From the NCBI GenBank assembly GCA_034521495.1, contig JAXHMK010000022.1:1-64000 (forward strand): a stretch of DNA of 64,000 nt. Reading direction: 5' to 3'. The notes beneath the pieces are model-generated. The model was not told the origin of the DNA and searched no databases. It worked only from the letters and a program-made list of their open reading frames with translations. This stretch comes from Balneolaceae bacterium. GTDB lineage: Bacteria; Bacteroidota; Rhodothermia; Balneolales; Balneolaceae. This document shows positions 18,203 to 26,587 of this stretch, in pieces. The translations under genes and the position numbers were made by a program. How positions within the stretch are numbered: the stretch's first letter is position 1; every line of letters starts with the position of its first letter.

Positions 18203-20720
18203 ATGAATCACAGGCTATTCTCTTCTTTCACTAAGAAATTGTTAAAAGGACTTTTACTACCTCTTACTCTTTTTATAATAGGCTCATCTTTTTCTACAGC
18301 TTTTGCTCAAATAGATGCACTAACAAATAGCTTAGATATTGTAGAAGTAGTCTATGAAAAAGACGGCGTGTTCTATACGCAAACAACAGCAGGTACTGTT
18401 CCATCTGACCTAGACGATCCAGTAGTAATGATGCAATAAACATTTATAGAATTACCTATGACACAGCCGGAAATTAGGCAGTACATGATTTAATTGATGT
18501 ATATCCAAAATCTGATGATGTTGGCTTTTTAAGCTTTGCAACTGAAATTACTGATAGTACGGCTAACCTGCTTCTGACATTAGCAGTGGTTGAACCGAAT
18601 CCAGAATGGTGTTACAAATTACGACGATCTGCACAAGTGGCACCCGATGATGTTGTTACAATAACGGAGAAGACCCTTACGAACTGGCCATGCAGAGAAT
18701 AACAGCATTTCCGGATGTTCGCTCCTATTGGACTGTTAGATGGAACCAGCACCTTGGTGGAACACTTCCAGAGTATCAGGATTTTATGTCCTTCCTCTTT
18801 TACATTCGCGGAACATTTGGTACTTCAGATGAGGCTCAAACATTTACAGAACCTGATGCTGTATTTCTGGTTACCGAGAGAAATGGGAATTCTCCCTTAC
18901 TATTTACTCCACTCGATCAAAGCGGAAGTCCGATTTTAGATGCAAATAAAGTCGAAGTAGATACAAATACAGATCGGTAAACCTAACGATGTTGATTACC
19001 CGTGGAACACAGGTTTTACAAATTCAAATGACCCCAACAGCACTCAGCTACAACATCTCTTATTGTTTAATAATGAACTGTTTTTCAATGATAATCCTGG
19101 TTCAGCACAAAATATTTATGGATTTGACGTAGATTTGGAATATTCCTTACGCTGACGGTTCCGTTTTAGCGTTTAGAAATCCACAAACCCGTATTACCGT
19201 AGGTGAGTGTTGGAGGACTCTATCCTCAACCCCGATTACCGGTGCAACATATTCCGAACTTTTAGATAATATTTGGACGCAGGGAGTTCCCGGCTCGAAA
19301 TCTGAACCGCCGGAAACTCCAGCTTCTGATTCGAATGTTCTTCTTTGGGATCGAACGTACAATGGTGAAGATGAAGGAGTCGGCTGGATGGACAACAGAC
19401 TGCGAGGACAAGTAGCCCATTAGATTTAAATGATACAATTCGCGACAGGAACCGGTTTTCTACTTAGCGTATTTGCGGATGATGATTTTGATGGTACTGC
19501 CGATGATTTTCCAAAAGTACTTGAAGTGGAGGGGAAAGAAAATAATTCAACACGTTGACTCCAACCCATGAATAGTAACTCTGAATGGGTGGACGCTTTT
19601 GGGAAATCCTTATGGAGCACCATTGAATTGGAACAAAATTATTAACAATACTAACACTAATAACATAAACACCGTAGCTTATGTTTATGACAGAAACTCC
19701 GGTAACGGCCCTACAAATGGAAATAGTGGAAGTTGGCTATCCCACAATGGAACTACAGGTGATATTGAAAATGGTTTGATCGCTCCATTTCAAGGATTTT
19801 TTGTTCAAAATGATCGAATAGTGAAACATCATGTTACGCCATTTGTAGAAATGCAATTAGACGACCGTACTTCTTTAGAATTTGCATCTGGAAGTACCAA
19901 TGAGTGGAAATTTTATGGCAAATCTGCTGATGAACAACTTCAAAGCATTCGCCTTGAAGTTGAAGGAGAAGGACTCCTTAATTCAGCTTGGATTTCTTTT
20001 CCAAGTGATGGTTCAAATCATCGTATCAAAGGTGATGCATACGAATTAACCCCTTTTTCAGAGCACTATGCTATGCTATCAACAAGAAAAGGAGATGAAC
20101 TTTTTGATATTGGACAGTTTCCCTATAATGAAGAAACCACCATTCCGCTAAACCTTGAAACCACGCTTCCGGGTACATATAAACTCAAAATTACGGAATC
20201 TAACCTGATTGGCAGCGATCTTGTTTTCACGGACACCCAGGAGAATGTCACGCTTCCGCTGAATGAAGATTTTGAATATGAGTTTGAGGTCCGACAGGCA
20301 GCCAAGGCCAATCCAGACCCGCTGCGCTGCGGAGCAACAGGACAGGAACTGGCGGCCAAATTCAAGCCCAAAAAGGCAAAAGTTACATCAACAGTAGATC
20401 GCTTTATTATTCAACATGCAAGTGCGGTTGATAATCCCGGTGGCGGTGAAACTCCTTCTAAGGTCAAGCTCAACCAAAATTATCCCAACCCGTTTAATCC
20501 AACCACACAGATCAGTTATCAACTGCCGCAACAAAGTAATGTACTCCTGGAAGTGTACGATCTGACCGGCAAACTGATTACTACACTGGTGAATGAAACG
20601 GTATCATCAGGTACTCACAATGTGACCTTTGATGCGGCAAATCTCTCCAGTGGTGTTTACATGTACAGGCTTCAAACGGCGAATCGGGTTCTCTCAAGAA
20701 AATTGACTGTAATCAAATAA
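18203..20720 (+). pseudogene. frameshifted T9SS-sorted secreted protein
   Basis: A signal peptide (MNHRLFSSFTKKLLKGLLLP...FAQ) opens the gene, and a complete T9SS type A sorting domain ends it (NYPNPFNPTTQISYQLP ... SGVYMYRLQ). Between them the reading frame is broken. I see a shift near 18425, an in-frame TAG at 18475-18477, and shifts near 18655, 18975, 19137, 19403, 19440 and 19575. The encoded segments read on sensibly across each break (for example NDAINIYRITYDTAGN then AVHDLIDVYPKSDDVGF). From 19599 onward 373 codons are intact. Either a decayed surface/adhesin-like cargo gene or a cluster of sequencing errors. No enzymatic domain was recognised. Confidence 0.85.
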
Positions 20721-20796
20721 CTAATAAACACAGGCTACAGACAACTTTATAATTCATTGGTTATAACAAGAAACTTAACTGTTTAAAATACAAATC

Positions 20797-20997
20797 ATGA
20801 AAAGTGCTTTTTATTGGATCTTTTTTATCTCGCTAATAGCGATCGTTCTTATCATATCTGTAGATATAGTGTTTTCTCAACCTCCGCCGCCCCCACCAAG
20901 TAAACCTCTTCAAAATCCCATTGACGGAGGTTTAGGATTATTGGCAGCCGCTGGTGGTGCCTATGCCATTAAAAAATTGAGAGATAAGAAAGAGTAG
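20797..20997 (+). CDS. short secreted protein with PID-CTERM-like tripartite tail
   Basis: A 66-residue protein with an N-terminal signal segment (about 7-27), a proline run (QPPPPPPSKP), the motif NPIDGG, a short hydrophobic/Ala-Gly stretch (LGLLAAAGGAYAI) and a basic end (KKLRDKKE). Motif plus hydrophobic helix plus basic residues is the layout of C-terminal sorting signals handled by exosortase-like systems. The PID variant is known as an uncharacterised 'PID-CTERM' tail in Bacteroidota (from memory). Almost nothing lies between leader and tail. A strong terminator follows. Confidence 0.7.
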   Translation: MKSAFYWIFFISLIAIVLIISVDIVFSQPPPPPPSKPLQNPIDGGLGLLAAAGGAYAIKKLRDKKE

Positions 20998-21020
20998 CTT
21001 CTTAATAGTAAAATTTTTGA

Positions 21021-21057
21021 AAGCGCAACTGTTAGGTTTAGGTTGCGCTTTTTTTTT
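21021..21057 (+). terminator. rho-independent terminator after the PID-CTERM-like gene
   Basis: The stem AAGCGCAAC (21021-21029) / GTTGCGCTT (21042-21050) is perfect over 9 bp, with a 12-base loop, and is followed by a T tract to 21057. Confidence 0.9.
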
Positions 21058-21067
21058 ATGTAAATAA

Positions 21068-21260
21068 CCTGACAGCACCGAGCGGATCTGTCTGCGTTGG
21101 GTCTTAGCGTTGGTCCGAAGAAATCCGTTGGTAAACGTTGAACCGACGCTGACAGGAGCTTCGCACGCTGTCAGGTCGCTTTTTTTAGATCTGCGATGGA
21201 TCTACCAGTCTGGTATCAAAAAACTTCGGCGTTTCAACCGCTATACAGGTACTCACGTGG
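21068..21260. repeat. structured repeat with CCTGACAGC/GCTGTCAGG arms
   Basis: The arms CCTGACAGC (21068-21076) and GCTGTCAGG (21167-21175) can pair across a 90-base loop. The following AACCGCTATACAGGTAC links it to the family at 17.1-17.2 kb and the loop at 4.68 kb. No gene. Confidence 0.45.
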
Positions 21261-21628
21261 AAGTGATTCCATCAGGGGTGTGTTTAAGGGCGTAAATTAA
21301 GGAGGGAAGCAATGAATTCAGTTCTGTCGGTCAGCCTTGCGGGATACTCTTCAAAAATCCTCCACCGGTAAGCGGATTACTTAATTCTTTTTCATAGAAG
21401 GCTTTGCAAAACTCTGACCGTCATCCTGAACTTTCCCATCCCGGGGGATTCAGGATCTCCAGATACTGGCTATAAAGACGAATGGAGAATCTGAATCGAG
21501 TTCAGATGTGTGCCTTGAAGTAAAGGTTTAATTGCCATAGTTGGCAAGTGTTCTTTTACATGCTGTTGCAAAGATGGTAGTTGGCCTACCGGAGGCGCTG
21601 TCAGCCAGCGCCTTCAAACCACCTTCTG

Positions 21629-22168
21629 GTGCTCGTAAGCGGGTGCTGAGCGAGAAGGAAAAGGTGAGCTATGACTCATCAGGTAAGACTCGAACGAGCC
21701 GAACGCAAGTGAACGACTATTGAAGCATCGATACTCGTCAGACTCTGTCCGAACCGGGGAGGTATCTGAATCGCCGGGACAAAGTGCAGCGGGTGTAAGC
21801 TGATACTGGCTGCACGGCAGGCGGTGTTAAGGTCGCGGGACATCGGGTCAGGCTTTGCAACGGAACAAGGGAACCGACCTGCCGGGAGTGCAAGTGGGTG
21901 CAAGCAGAAACCCTGCGAGACCCAAGCTTGGTAGGCAGGCGGGGCGGATCAGCCCGTAGTAATGACGAGGTCCTGTGAAAGCAGGAAGGAGTGAAGGGGC
22001 TGAGTCGTTGGGCTTTATAGCTTCCGACAACCAGTGAAAGCTGGGAAGATTGGCAGAAATAAGGCAAAATCGCCACAGTGCGATTCAATGACAAGAGCCG
22101 TATGATGGGAGACTATCACGTACGGTTCTGCGAGGGCCTTGGGGTGAAATTCCCCTTGGCTACTCGAC
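21629..22168 (+). mobile_element. ORF-less group II intron (5' end approximate)
   Basis: Typical bacterial group II intron domain I blocks are present in order: GAACGCAAGTGAACGACTA (about 21698-21718), GTAAGCTGATACTGGCTGCA (21796-21815), CCCTGCGAGACCCAAG (21911-21926). Next comes the CGGATCAGCCCGTAGTAATG block near 21946, seen in introns just before the maturase gene. Domain V and VI follow at 22095-22168. No reverse transcriptase/maturase ORF exists; only about 130 bases lie between that block and domain V. The 5' end is tentatively GTGCTCG at 21629, a partial match to the GUGYG consensus. The preceding TTCTG could pair with CAGAA at 21905-21909 (possible IBS1-EBS1). The start could be up to about 90 bases earlier. 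Confidence 0.8.
22095..22168 (+). ncRNA. group II intron catalytic domain V and domain VI
   Basis: Domain V is exactly 34 nt (22095-22128). GAGCCGTA pairs with TACGGTTC and contains the AGC triad. A 2-nt CG bulge and a distal stem TGATGG/CTATCA capped by a GAGA (GNRA) tetraloop complete it. Domain VI follows with CGAG...CTCG closing pairs, a GGGG/CCCC stem and a bulged A at 22162. The 3' end is ...CTCGAC at 22168, so the branch A is the seventh base from the end, as in lariat-forming introns. All key elements look intact. Confidence 0.9.
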
Positions 22169-22250
22169 TGACCAATAACCACGGTTTTGCAAAGCCCTCT
22201 CATATTGAGTATTGTTTTTGATATCCTTTTTTGGATATCTACTATAGCTT

Positions 22251-22850
22251 ATGAAAAAGATCTTACTAATCATCGTTCTTACGATTCCAGTTTTTGGAAT
22301 GAGCCAGGCTGCTTATTCCCAGGATGCCTTCAGTGAATTGAAATTTACCCTTACCGGCAACGGTATTTTAGGCGGAAATACCATTCAAAAAAGTTGGTCG
22401 CCCACGGGTGGTTTTGGGGTAGAGTTCAGCACACCCTACTATTTTGGTAATTTTGAGTTTGGTGCGCGTTATACCCGTTATAATGAACTTGAATTTGAAG
22501 GTTCAGGATTTCACTCCACCTACATTTTTGCGGGATGGCATTATACTCACTACGTTTCGGGTGAGGAAGACCTGTCCATTGTACCGGGCATTCGATTCGG
22601 CAGCCGGTATATGATTTTCGATGAGCAAAAAACCTATCGCGATGAATATCGATTCAGCCGGTATGAGAGTGAATTTTCCTATGAAGTGCTGTTCAGAATT
22701 CAGTACAGAATCAATAAACGTTTAGAGTTCTATACCTCTGCTGCAATTAATCAAACCCGTTTTAACATTCCGTATGCCGAATGGATAGGCACGGCCGGTT
22801 TTACATTTATTTTTAACACTTCTGATGGAATGCAGAACTTTCTCAAATGA
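22251..22850 (+). CDS. predicted outer-membrane beta-barrel protein, 199 aa
   Basis: Signal peptide MKKILLIIVLTIPVFGMSQAAYSQ, then alternating aromatic beta-strand sequence (FGVEFSTPYYFGNFEFGARY, YRISRYESEFSYEVLFRIQY-like strands) ending in a strand with terminal aromatic character (WIGTAGFTFIFN). The size fits an 8-10 strand barrel of the OmpA/OmpW type, but no family was recognised. Its TGA stop overlaps the ATG of the next gene (ATGA), so translation is probably coupled and the two may form one envelope unit. Confidence 0.7.
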   Translation: MKKILLIIVLTIPVFGMSQAAYSQDAFSELKFTLTGNGILGGNTIQKSWSPTGGFGVEFSTPYYFGNFEFGARYTRYNELEFEGSGFHSTYIFAGWHYTHYVSGEEDLSIVPGIRFGSRYMIFDEQKTYRDEYRFSRYESEFSYEVLFRIQYRINKRLEFYTSAAINQTRFNIPYAEWIGTAGFTFIFNTSDGMQNFLK

Positions 22851-24832
22851 TCATAAAAGTTCTCTTTGTAGCGCTGTTCCTGTTTACCGATTCATCGGTT
22901 GATGCACTCTCACCCGGACCGGTTATTCAAACCGGGGTCAGAGATTCAATTGAAACTGAGATGATTGTACGAACCGAAGATCTTTTCTGGGATTCGGACT
23001 GGACTTTTTTCTCGCTGGATCGCATCTCTTTCAGAGTAAATACGGGTGATTTTGGCTACTACGGTCCTCAACCCGACTACCTTCTGGACGGAATTCCGGT
23101 TGATCCTGCTTTTTTTGGAATGAATTTTCCGCAGATGTTGCCGGTCCCTCTCAATCAGATAGCTGAAATAAATACGCTGAACGGAGCCGGAGTATCCGGA
23201 GGTGTACCCTATCACTCGGGATTATTGAAATTAGAATCGAATCCTGTAAAAGATGGTCTGTCGATCTATTCATCAACCCAGTTGGGACACAACTCACAAG
23301 AACCCGGTCCGTGGATATTTGATCAAGAAAGTGTAACTCCCAATATCGATCGGTTTGGACACTGGATGGATGCGGGGTTTTCCCTGAAATTCGGCCCGTG
23401 GTATTCAAAAGGCCATCTGCAACGGCTCTCTTTCCTCCACTCAAATCCTTTTGTTCAGACACGAATTCGTAACTTAATTGGATTTCCCGATGAGTCGGAG
23501 TGGCCGGATGGCCGTTCCACAACACACCTTGCTTTTCTGGAAACCGGAATTAAAACGGATCGGTTAAATTTTCGGGTGCAGGGAATACAATCGGAGAGCA
23601 AAGAGTTTCTCTTTTTTCAGCCTTTGGGCAGAGAAATTCCCACAGATTTGAATATGGATCAACTGACGGCTTCGGGTGAAATCTCAGTAAGCAGCAGATT
23701 TGGGATTCGTGCGATGGCACAATATAGGGAGAAAGGCACTGGTTATCGCCGGAACCGATTGCAAGAATCGTTCGACTGGCAACAAACCCGCCAAACAGGA
23801 CGGGCGTCTGTATACCTGGAGACAAATACATTTGAAATGGACCTGGGTTCAGAATATGTAATAGTAGAAACAGAGGCGAGTGGTTTAGAAGATGATGAGC
23901 AGAAATATATGGATCTGTTTTTAGATCAAACCACAAAAATAACTCCCTGGATGACGTTTGGATCCTACACAGCGCTAACCTTTCACGAAGATGAGAGGCC
24001 CATGCAGCTTCGTGGATTCTTGGATTTTAAATTTACGGAAGGATGGAGTTCGGGTTTTGAGGCATCATACAGTGAGCTTCTACCTGAAACCGCCAATCCC
24101 GTAGATGAATGGATTAGCGACGGTTACAACCTGTTGGATCGATTGGATATTTACAATTTAGTACCGATTGAGATATCAAACACAGAGTTAATAAAACTCT
24201 CTCATCGGCATCAATTCCAATTTTTAGAAAAGTATAAAACTACAGTTGAGGCTGTCTATTTCGATCATCAGCAACTAAATATTCCATTCCAGGATGCTTA
24301 CTATTACCTGTTTTTAAGTACACTTCCGGGCGGATACTTTCTGTTTCCCGGCAATAGTGGTCAGCGGTTAATGGTATCATTGAAAACAGAAGCCGATTGG
24401 TCAGATAAGTTATATCAATCCATTGGAATTTACAGAACTGAAACGCTTGAGGGTACACCCGCTTACAGAAGATACTGGAAAACTGTTCCGGAATATATCA
24501 TCAGGCATACGTCGGTTTTTCAACCCTATCCTGATCTGGAGATGCGCCTTAACCTGGAATATCAAACCGAAGCTGTTTGGGATGAATTCAGAAGACTGGA
24601 TGGTGAGCTGAACCGTTCCTTCAATGTTCAATTTCCATTCGAACTCTACCGATTCAGCAACACACTTTCGCCCGGGGTTAACATGGATCTCACTTTTGCC
24701 AAATGGTTTTGGGAGCAAAGGTTGAGAGTTGTCTTTATGTTAAACAATCTTTTCAACCGGGATCTGCAGAGGCATCCTATTGGTTCAGTAGATGGATTTG
24801 GATATATGGTGAGGTTTGAATTGCGTTTTTAA
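22847..24832 (+). CDS. TonB-dependent-receptor-like outer membrane protein
   Basis: 661 residues with an N-terminal leader and a plug-like segment (PDYLLDGIPVDPAFFG, about 77-92; NQIAEINTLNGAGV about 104-117). A long barrel region of alternating strands ends in VRFELRF with C-terminal Phe, the usual barrel-assembly signal. Both the plug and the total length are shorter than in classical TonB receptors, and no carboxypeptidase-like domain or clear TonB box is seen. It is translationally coupled to the 199-residue barrel gene. The substrate is unknown. A hairpin repeat follows the stop. Confidence 0.72.
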   Translation: MIIKVLFVALFLFTDSSVDALSPGPVIQTGVRDSIETEMIVRTEDLFWDSDWTFFSLDRISFRVNTGDFGYYGPQPDYLLDGIPVDPAFFGMNFPQMLPVPLNQIAEINTLNGAGVSGGVPYHSGLLKLESNPVKDGLSIYSSTQLGHNSQEPGPWIFDQESVTPNIDRFGHWMDAGFSLKFGPWYSKGHLQRLSFLHSNPFVQTRIRNLIGFPDESEWPDGRSTTHLAFLETGIKTDRLNFRVQGIQSESKEFLFFQPLGREIPTDLNMDQLTASGEISVSSRFGIRAMAQYREKGTGYRRNRLQESFDWQQTRQTGRASVYLETNTFEMDLGSEYVIVETEASGLEDDEQKYMDLFLDQTTKITPWMTFGSYTALTFHEDERPMQLRGFLDFKFTEGWSSGFEASYSELLPETANPVDEWISDGYNLLDRLDIYNLVPIEISNTELIKLSHRHQFQFLEKYKTTVEAVYFDHQQLNIPFQDAYYYLFLSTLPGGYFLFPGNSGQRLMVSLKTEADWSDKLYQSIGIYRTETLEGTPAYRRYWKTVPEYIIRHTSVFQPYPDLEMRLNLEYQTEAVWDEFRRLDGELNRSFNVQFPFELYRFSNTLSPGVNMDLTFAKWFWEQRLRVVFMLNNLFNRDLQRHPIGSVDGFGYMVRFELRF

Positions 24833-24837
24833 AGACC

Positions 24838-24872
24838 CCATCAGACGGTTGTTTTTTCCGTCCGATGGGTAC
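24838..24872. repeat. hairpin fragment of the 108-bp repeat, probable terminator
   Basis: CCCATCAGACGG-TTGTTTTTT-CCGTCCGATGGG, an imperfect stem with the same layout as the first hairpin of the 108-bp repeat (ACCCATCTGTCGG...CCGGCTGATGGGT). It lies directly after the receptor stop and may end its transcript. Confidence 0.6.
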
Positions 24873-24946
24873 CTTGGCAACCCCTGAATTTAAATCCGGT
24901 TCTTCCTACATCCATATCCTTATCCTTTTTAAAATATTTTGGAGAG

Positions 24947-25054
24947 GGCTTTGCATTACTGCCCGTCTGCACGCTGTATGTGCGGGCTGACGGGTTGGGG
25001 ACACCCATCAGCCGGTAAAAACAACCGACAGATGGATATTTCAAAGCCTCCTTG
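24947..25054 (-). repeat. 108-bp MITE-like repeat, copy 2 (inverted)
   Basis: The reverse complement matches copy 1 at 16801-16908 almost perfectly over its length, including both GGCTTTG-type ends. Copies 1 and 2 are therefore 8 kb apart in opposite orientation. They bracket the T9SS pseudogene, the PID-CTERM-like gene, the group II intron and the outer-membrane pair. Confidence 0.85.
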
Positions 25055-25339
25055 GATAGATATATTTTTTACCAATATCGCACAGATAGTTTTAACTTTT
25101 AGCGATTAGTAAATTATCAGAACACGTTTACCGGTTAAACTATAATAAAAGTGTCCTTTCAGAGTGCGATAGATCGTGCCGTGCAGGGATCCACATGGGA
25201 AAGAGTCACTTGGCATTATGTCGAACTCTGCGAGGACCTATCGGACTCTCGCAGGTTCTTTATAAAGATACTTTTTAACTGGTAAGCGCATGATCAGAAA
25301 TAACATAAAAAATTTCAGCAGTTAGTTTGATTGAATACC
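25055..25339. other. 285-bp gene-free region upstream of tyrA
   Basis: Carries a decayed member of the CAGAGTGCGATAG family (about 25151-25260), with weak GAACTCTGCGAGG / CTCTCGCAGG arms. No terminator or clear promoter was seen. Confidence 0.4.
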
Positions 25340-26470
25340 ATGGTTGATAAAAAGGAATTGAAGGAAGAGCGATTGAAGATTGATCAGATCGACAATCAAA
25401 TATTGGATCTGCTCCAACAGCGCAAAGAAGTGGTGCAGGATGTACTGAAACGAAAAGTTGAAAAGCAGCTCCCGGTATTTGTGGCTCATCGTGAGCATGA
25501 AAAAACGGATGTTTTTCGGGAGAAGGCAAAATCGCGAGGCTTAGACCCCGATTGGGCGGAAGATTTTCTGCGGATGATTATGGCAGCCTCTCGTGCAGCT
25601 CAGTCGGCCGATACGTTTCCCAGGTCAACATCAGAGCCGAAACATATTCTTTACATTGGAGGAGAGGGGGGCATGGGTTCGCTCTACAGGAAATTTACAG
25701 AAAGCAGTGGCCATGTTGCCTACAGCATCGACAAGGGAAACTGGTACCAGTTGGAAGAGATACTTCCCAAGCTCGACATGGTAATTGTAACTGTGCCTAT
25801 TCATATTACAGAGGATGTAATTCAGCGGGTAGCGCCAATGCTGAACCCGGAAACAATTCTGGCTGATTTTACCAGTAATAAAACCAAACCGTTAAAAGCG
25901 ATGCTGGATGCACACGACGGTCCGGTCATATCGCTTCACCCTATGCACGGTCCTGATGTTCCTAATCTCTCAAAGCAGTTGATGGTTTTCTGTGCCGGTC
26001 GTGATTCTGAGAAGGCAAACTGGTTTAAGGAGCAATGTGAACTCTGGGGAATGAGGATCATAGAAGCGGATCCCGAAAAACACGACCACGTGATGCACCT
26101 GGTTCAGGGCCTCCGCCATTTTGTAGCACTGCTTCACGGATCATTCATGAAAGAATACGATTTGAACCCGGCGGAAATGTTGGAGTATTCAAGTCCTATC
26201 TACAGAGCAGAACTCATGATGACCGGGCGTATTTTTGCCCAGGATGCAGAACTCTATGCCGACATTGTATTCTCAAATAAAGAACGCCGGGATCTTTTAT
26301 TGTCGTTTTTTAATCATCAAAAAAAGTTGATGGAGATGGTAGAAAAAGATGATAAAAAAGGATTCGTTAAAGAGTTTGAATCCGTTACAGATTTCTTTGG
26401 AAGCTTTGCCTCCCAGGCATTAAAAGAGAGTGGTTACCTGATTAACCGGCTGGCCGATCGGTTTTCGTAA
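25340..26470 (+). CDS. tyrA: bifunctional chorismate mutase / prephenate dehydrogenase
   Basis: Two-step route from chorismate to 4-hydroxyphenylpyruvate in tyrosine synthesis, cytosolic, 376 residues (E. coli TyrA 373). The N-terminal AroQ-type helical mutase (about 1-85) has ERLKIDQIDNQILDLLQQR and the later conserved Arg/Lys positions. The NAD-binding dehydrogenase (from about 100) has IGGEGGMGSLYRKF and VIVTVPIHITEDVI, and the catalytic His region SLHPMHGPDV. ATG 25340 is preferred over the in-frame TTG three codons upstream. No aromatic-pathway neighbours, so regulation is not evident. Confidence 0.95.
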   Translation: MVDKKELKEERLKIDQIDNQILDLLQQRKEVVQDVLKRKVEKQLPVFVAHREHEKTDVFREKAKSRGLDPDWAEDFLRMIMAASRAAQSADTFPRSTSEPKHILYIGGEGGMGSLYRKFTESSGHVAYSIDKGNWYQLEEILPKLDMVIVTVPIHITEDVIQRVAPMLNPETILADFTSNKTKPLKAMLDAHDGPVISLHPMHGPDVPNLSKQLMVFCAGRDSEKANWFKEQCELWGMRIIEADPEKHDHVMHLVQGLRHFVALLHGSFMKEYDLNPAEMLEYSSPIYRAELMMTGRIFAQDAELYADIVFSNKERRDLLLSFFNHQKKLMEMVEKDDKKGFVKEFESVTDFFGSFASQALKESGYLINRLADRFS

Positions 26471-26587
26471 AAGCATCTTTTTTGAAATGGGAACCAATAA
26501 GAAGAATTAAGCGCTTAAGATATATTTTTTGGATGAATTATGTATTTTGGATCATTCCTCGCATCATGATTTAATTTAGTTCGACTT

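Larger units (their letters stand above)
21400..22196. repeat. 13-bp perfect inverted repeat enclosing the group II intron
   Basis: GGCTTTGCAAAAC (21400-21412) and GTTTTGCAAAGCC (22184-22196) are exact inverses. Their GGCTTTGC core equals the ends of the 108-bp MITE-like repeats at 16.8 and 24.95 kb. The enclosed 770 bp has two small hairpins (GGTAG-5-CTACC at 21576-21590; GGCGCTG-5-CAGCGCC at 21594-21612) and the intron. No ORF is credible. Confidence 0.65.

Noticed and set aside
21541-22203. Several overlapping open frames on both strands
   Set aside because: They run through the structured group II intron RNA and show no protein-like pattern; base composition alone explains them.
16801-25054. 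Classical transposon or integrative element
   Set aside because: No transposase, integrase or attachment-site gene between the inverted repeats; only MITE-like copies are seen.
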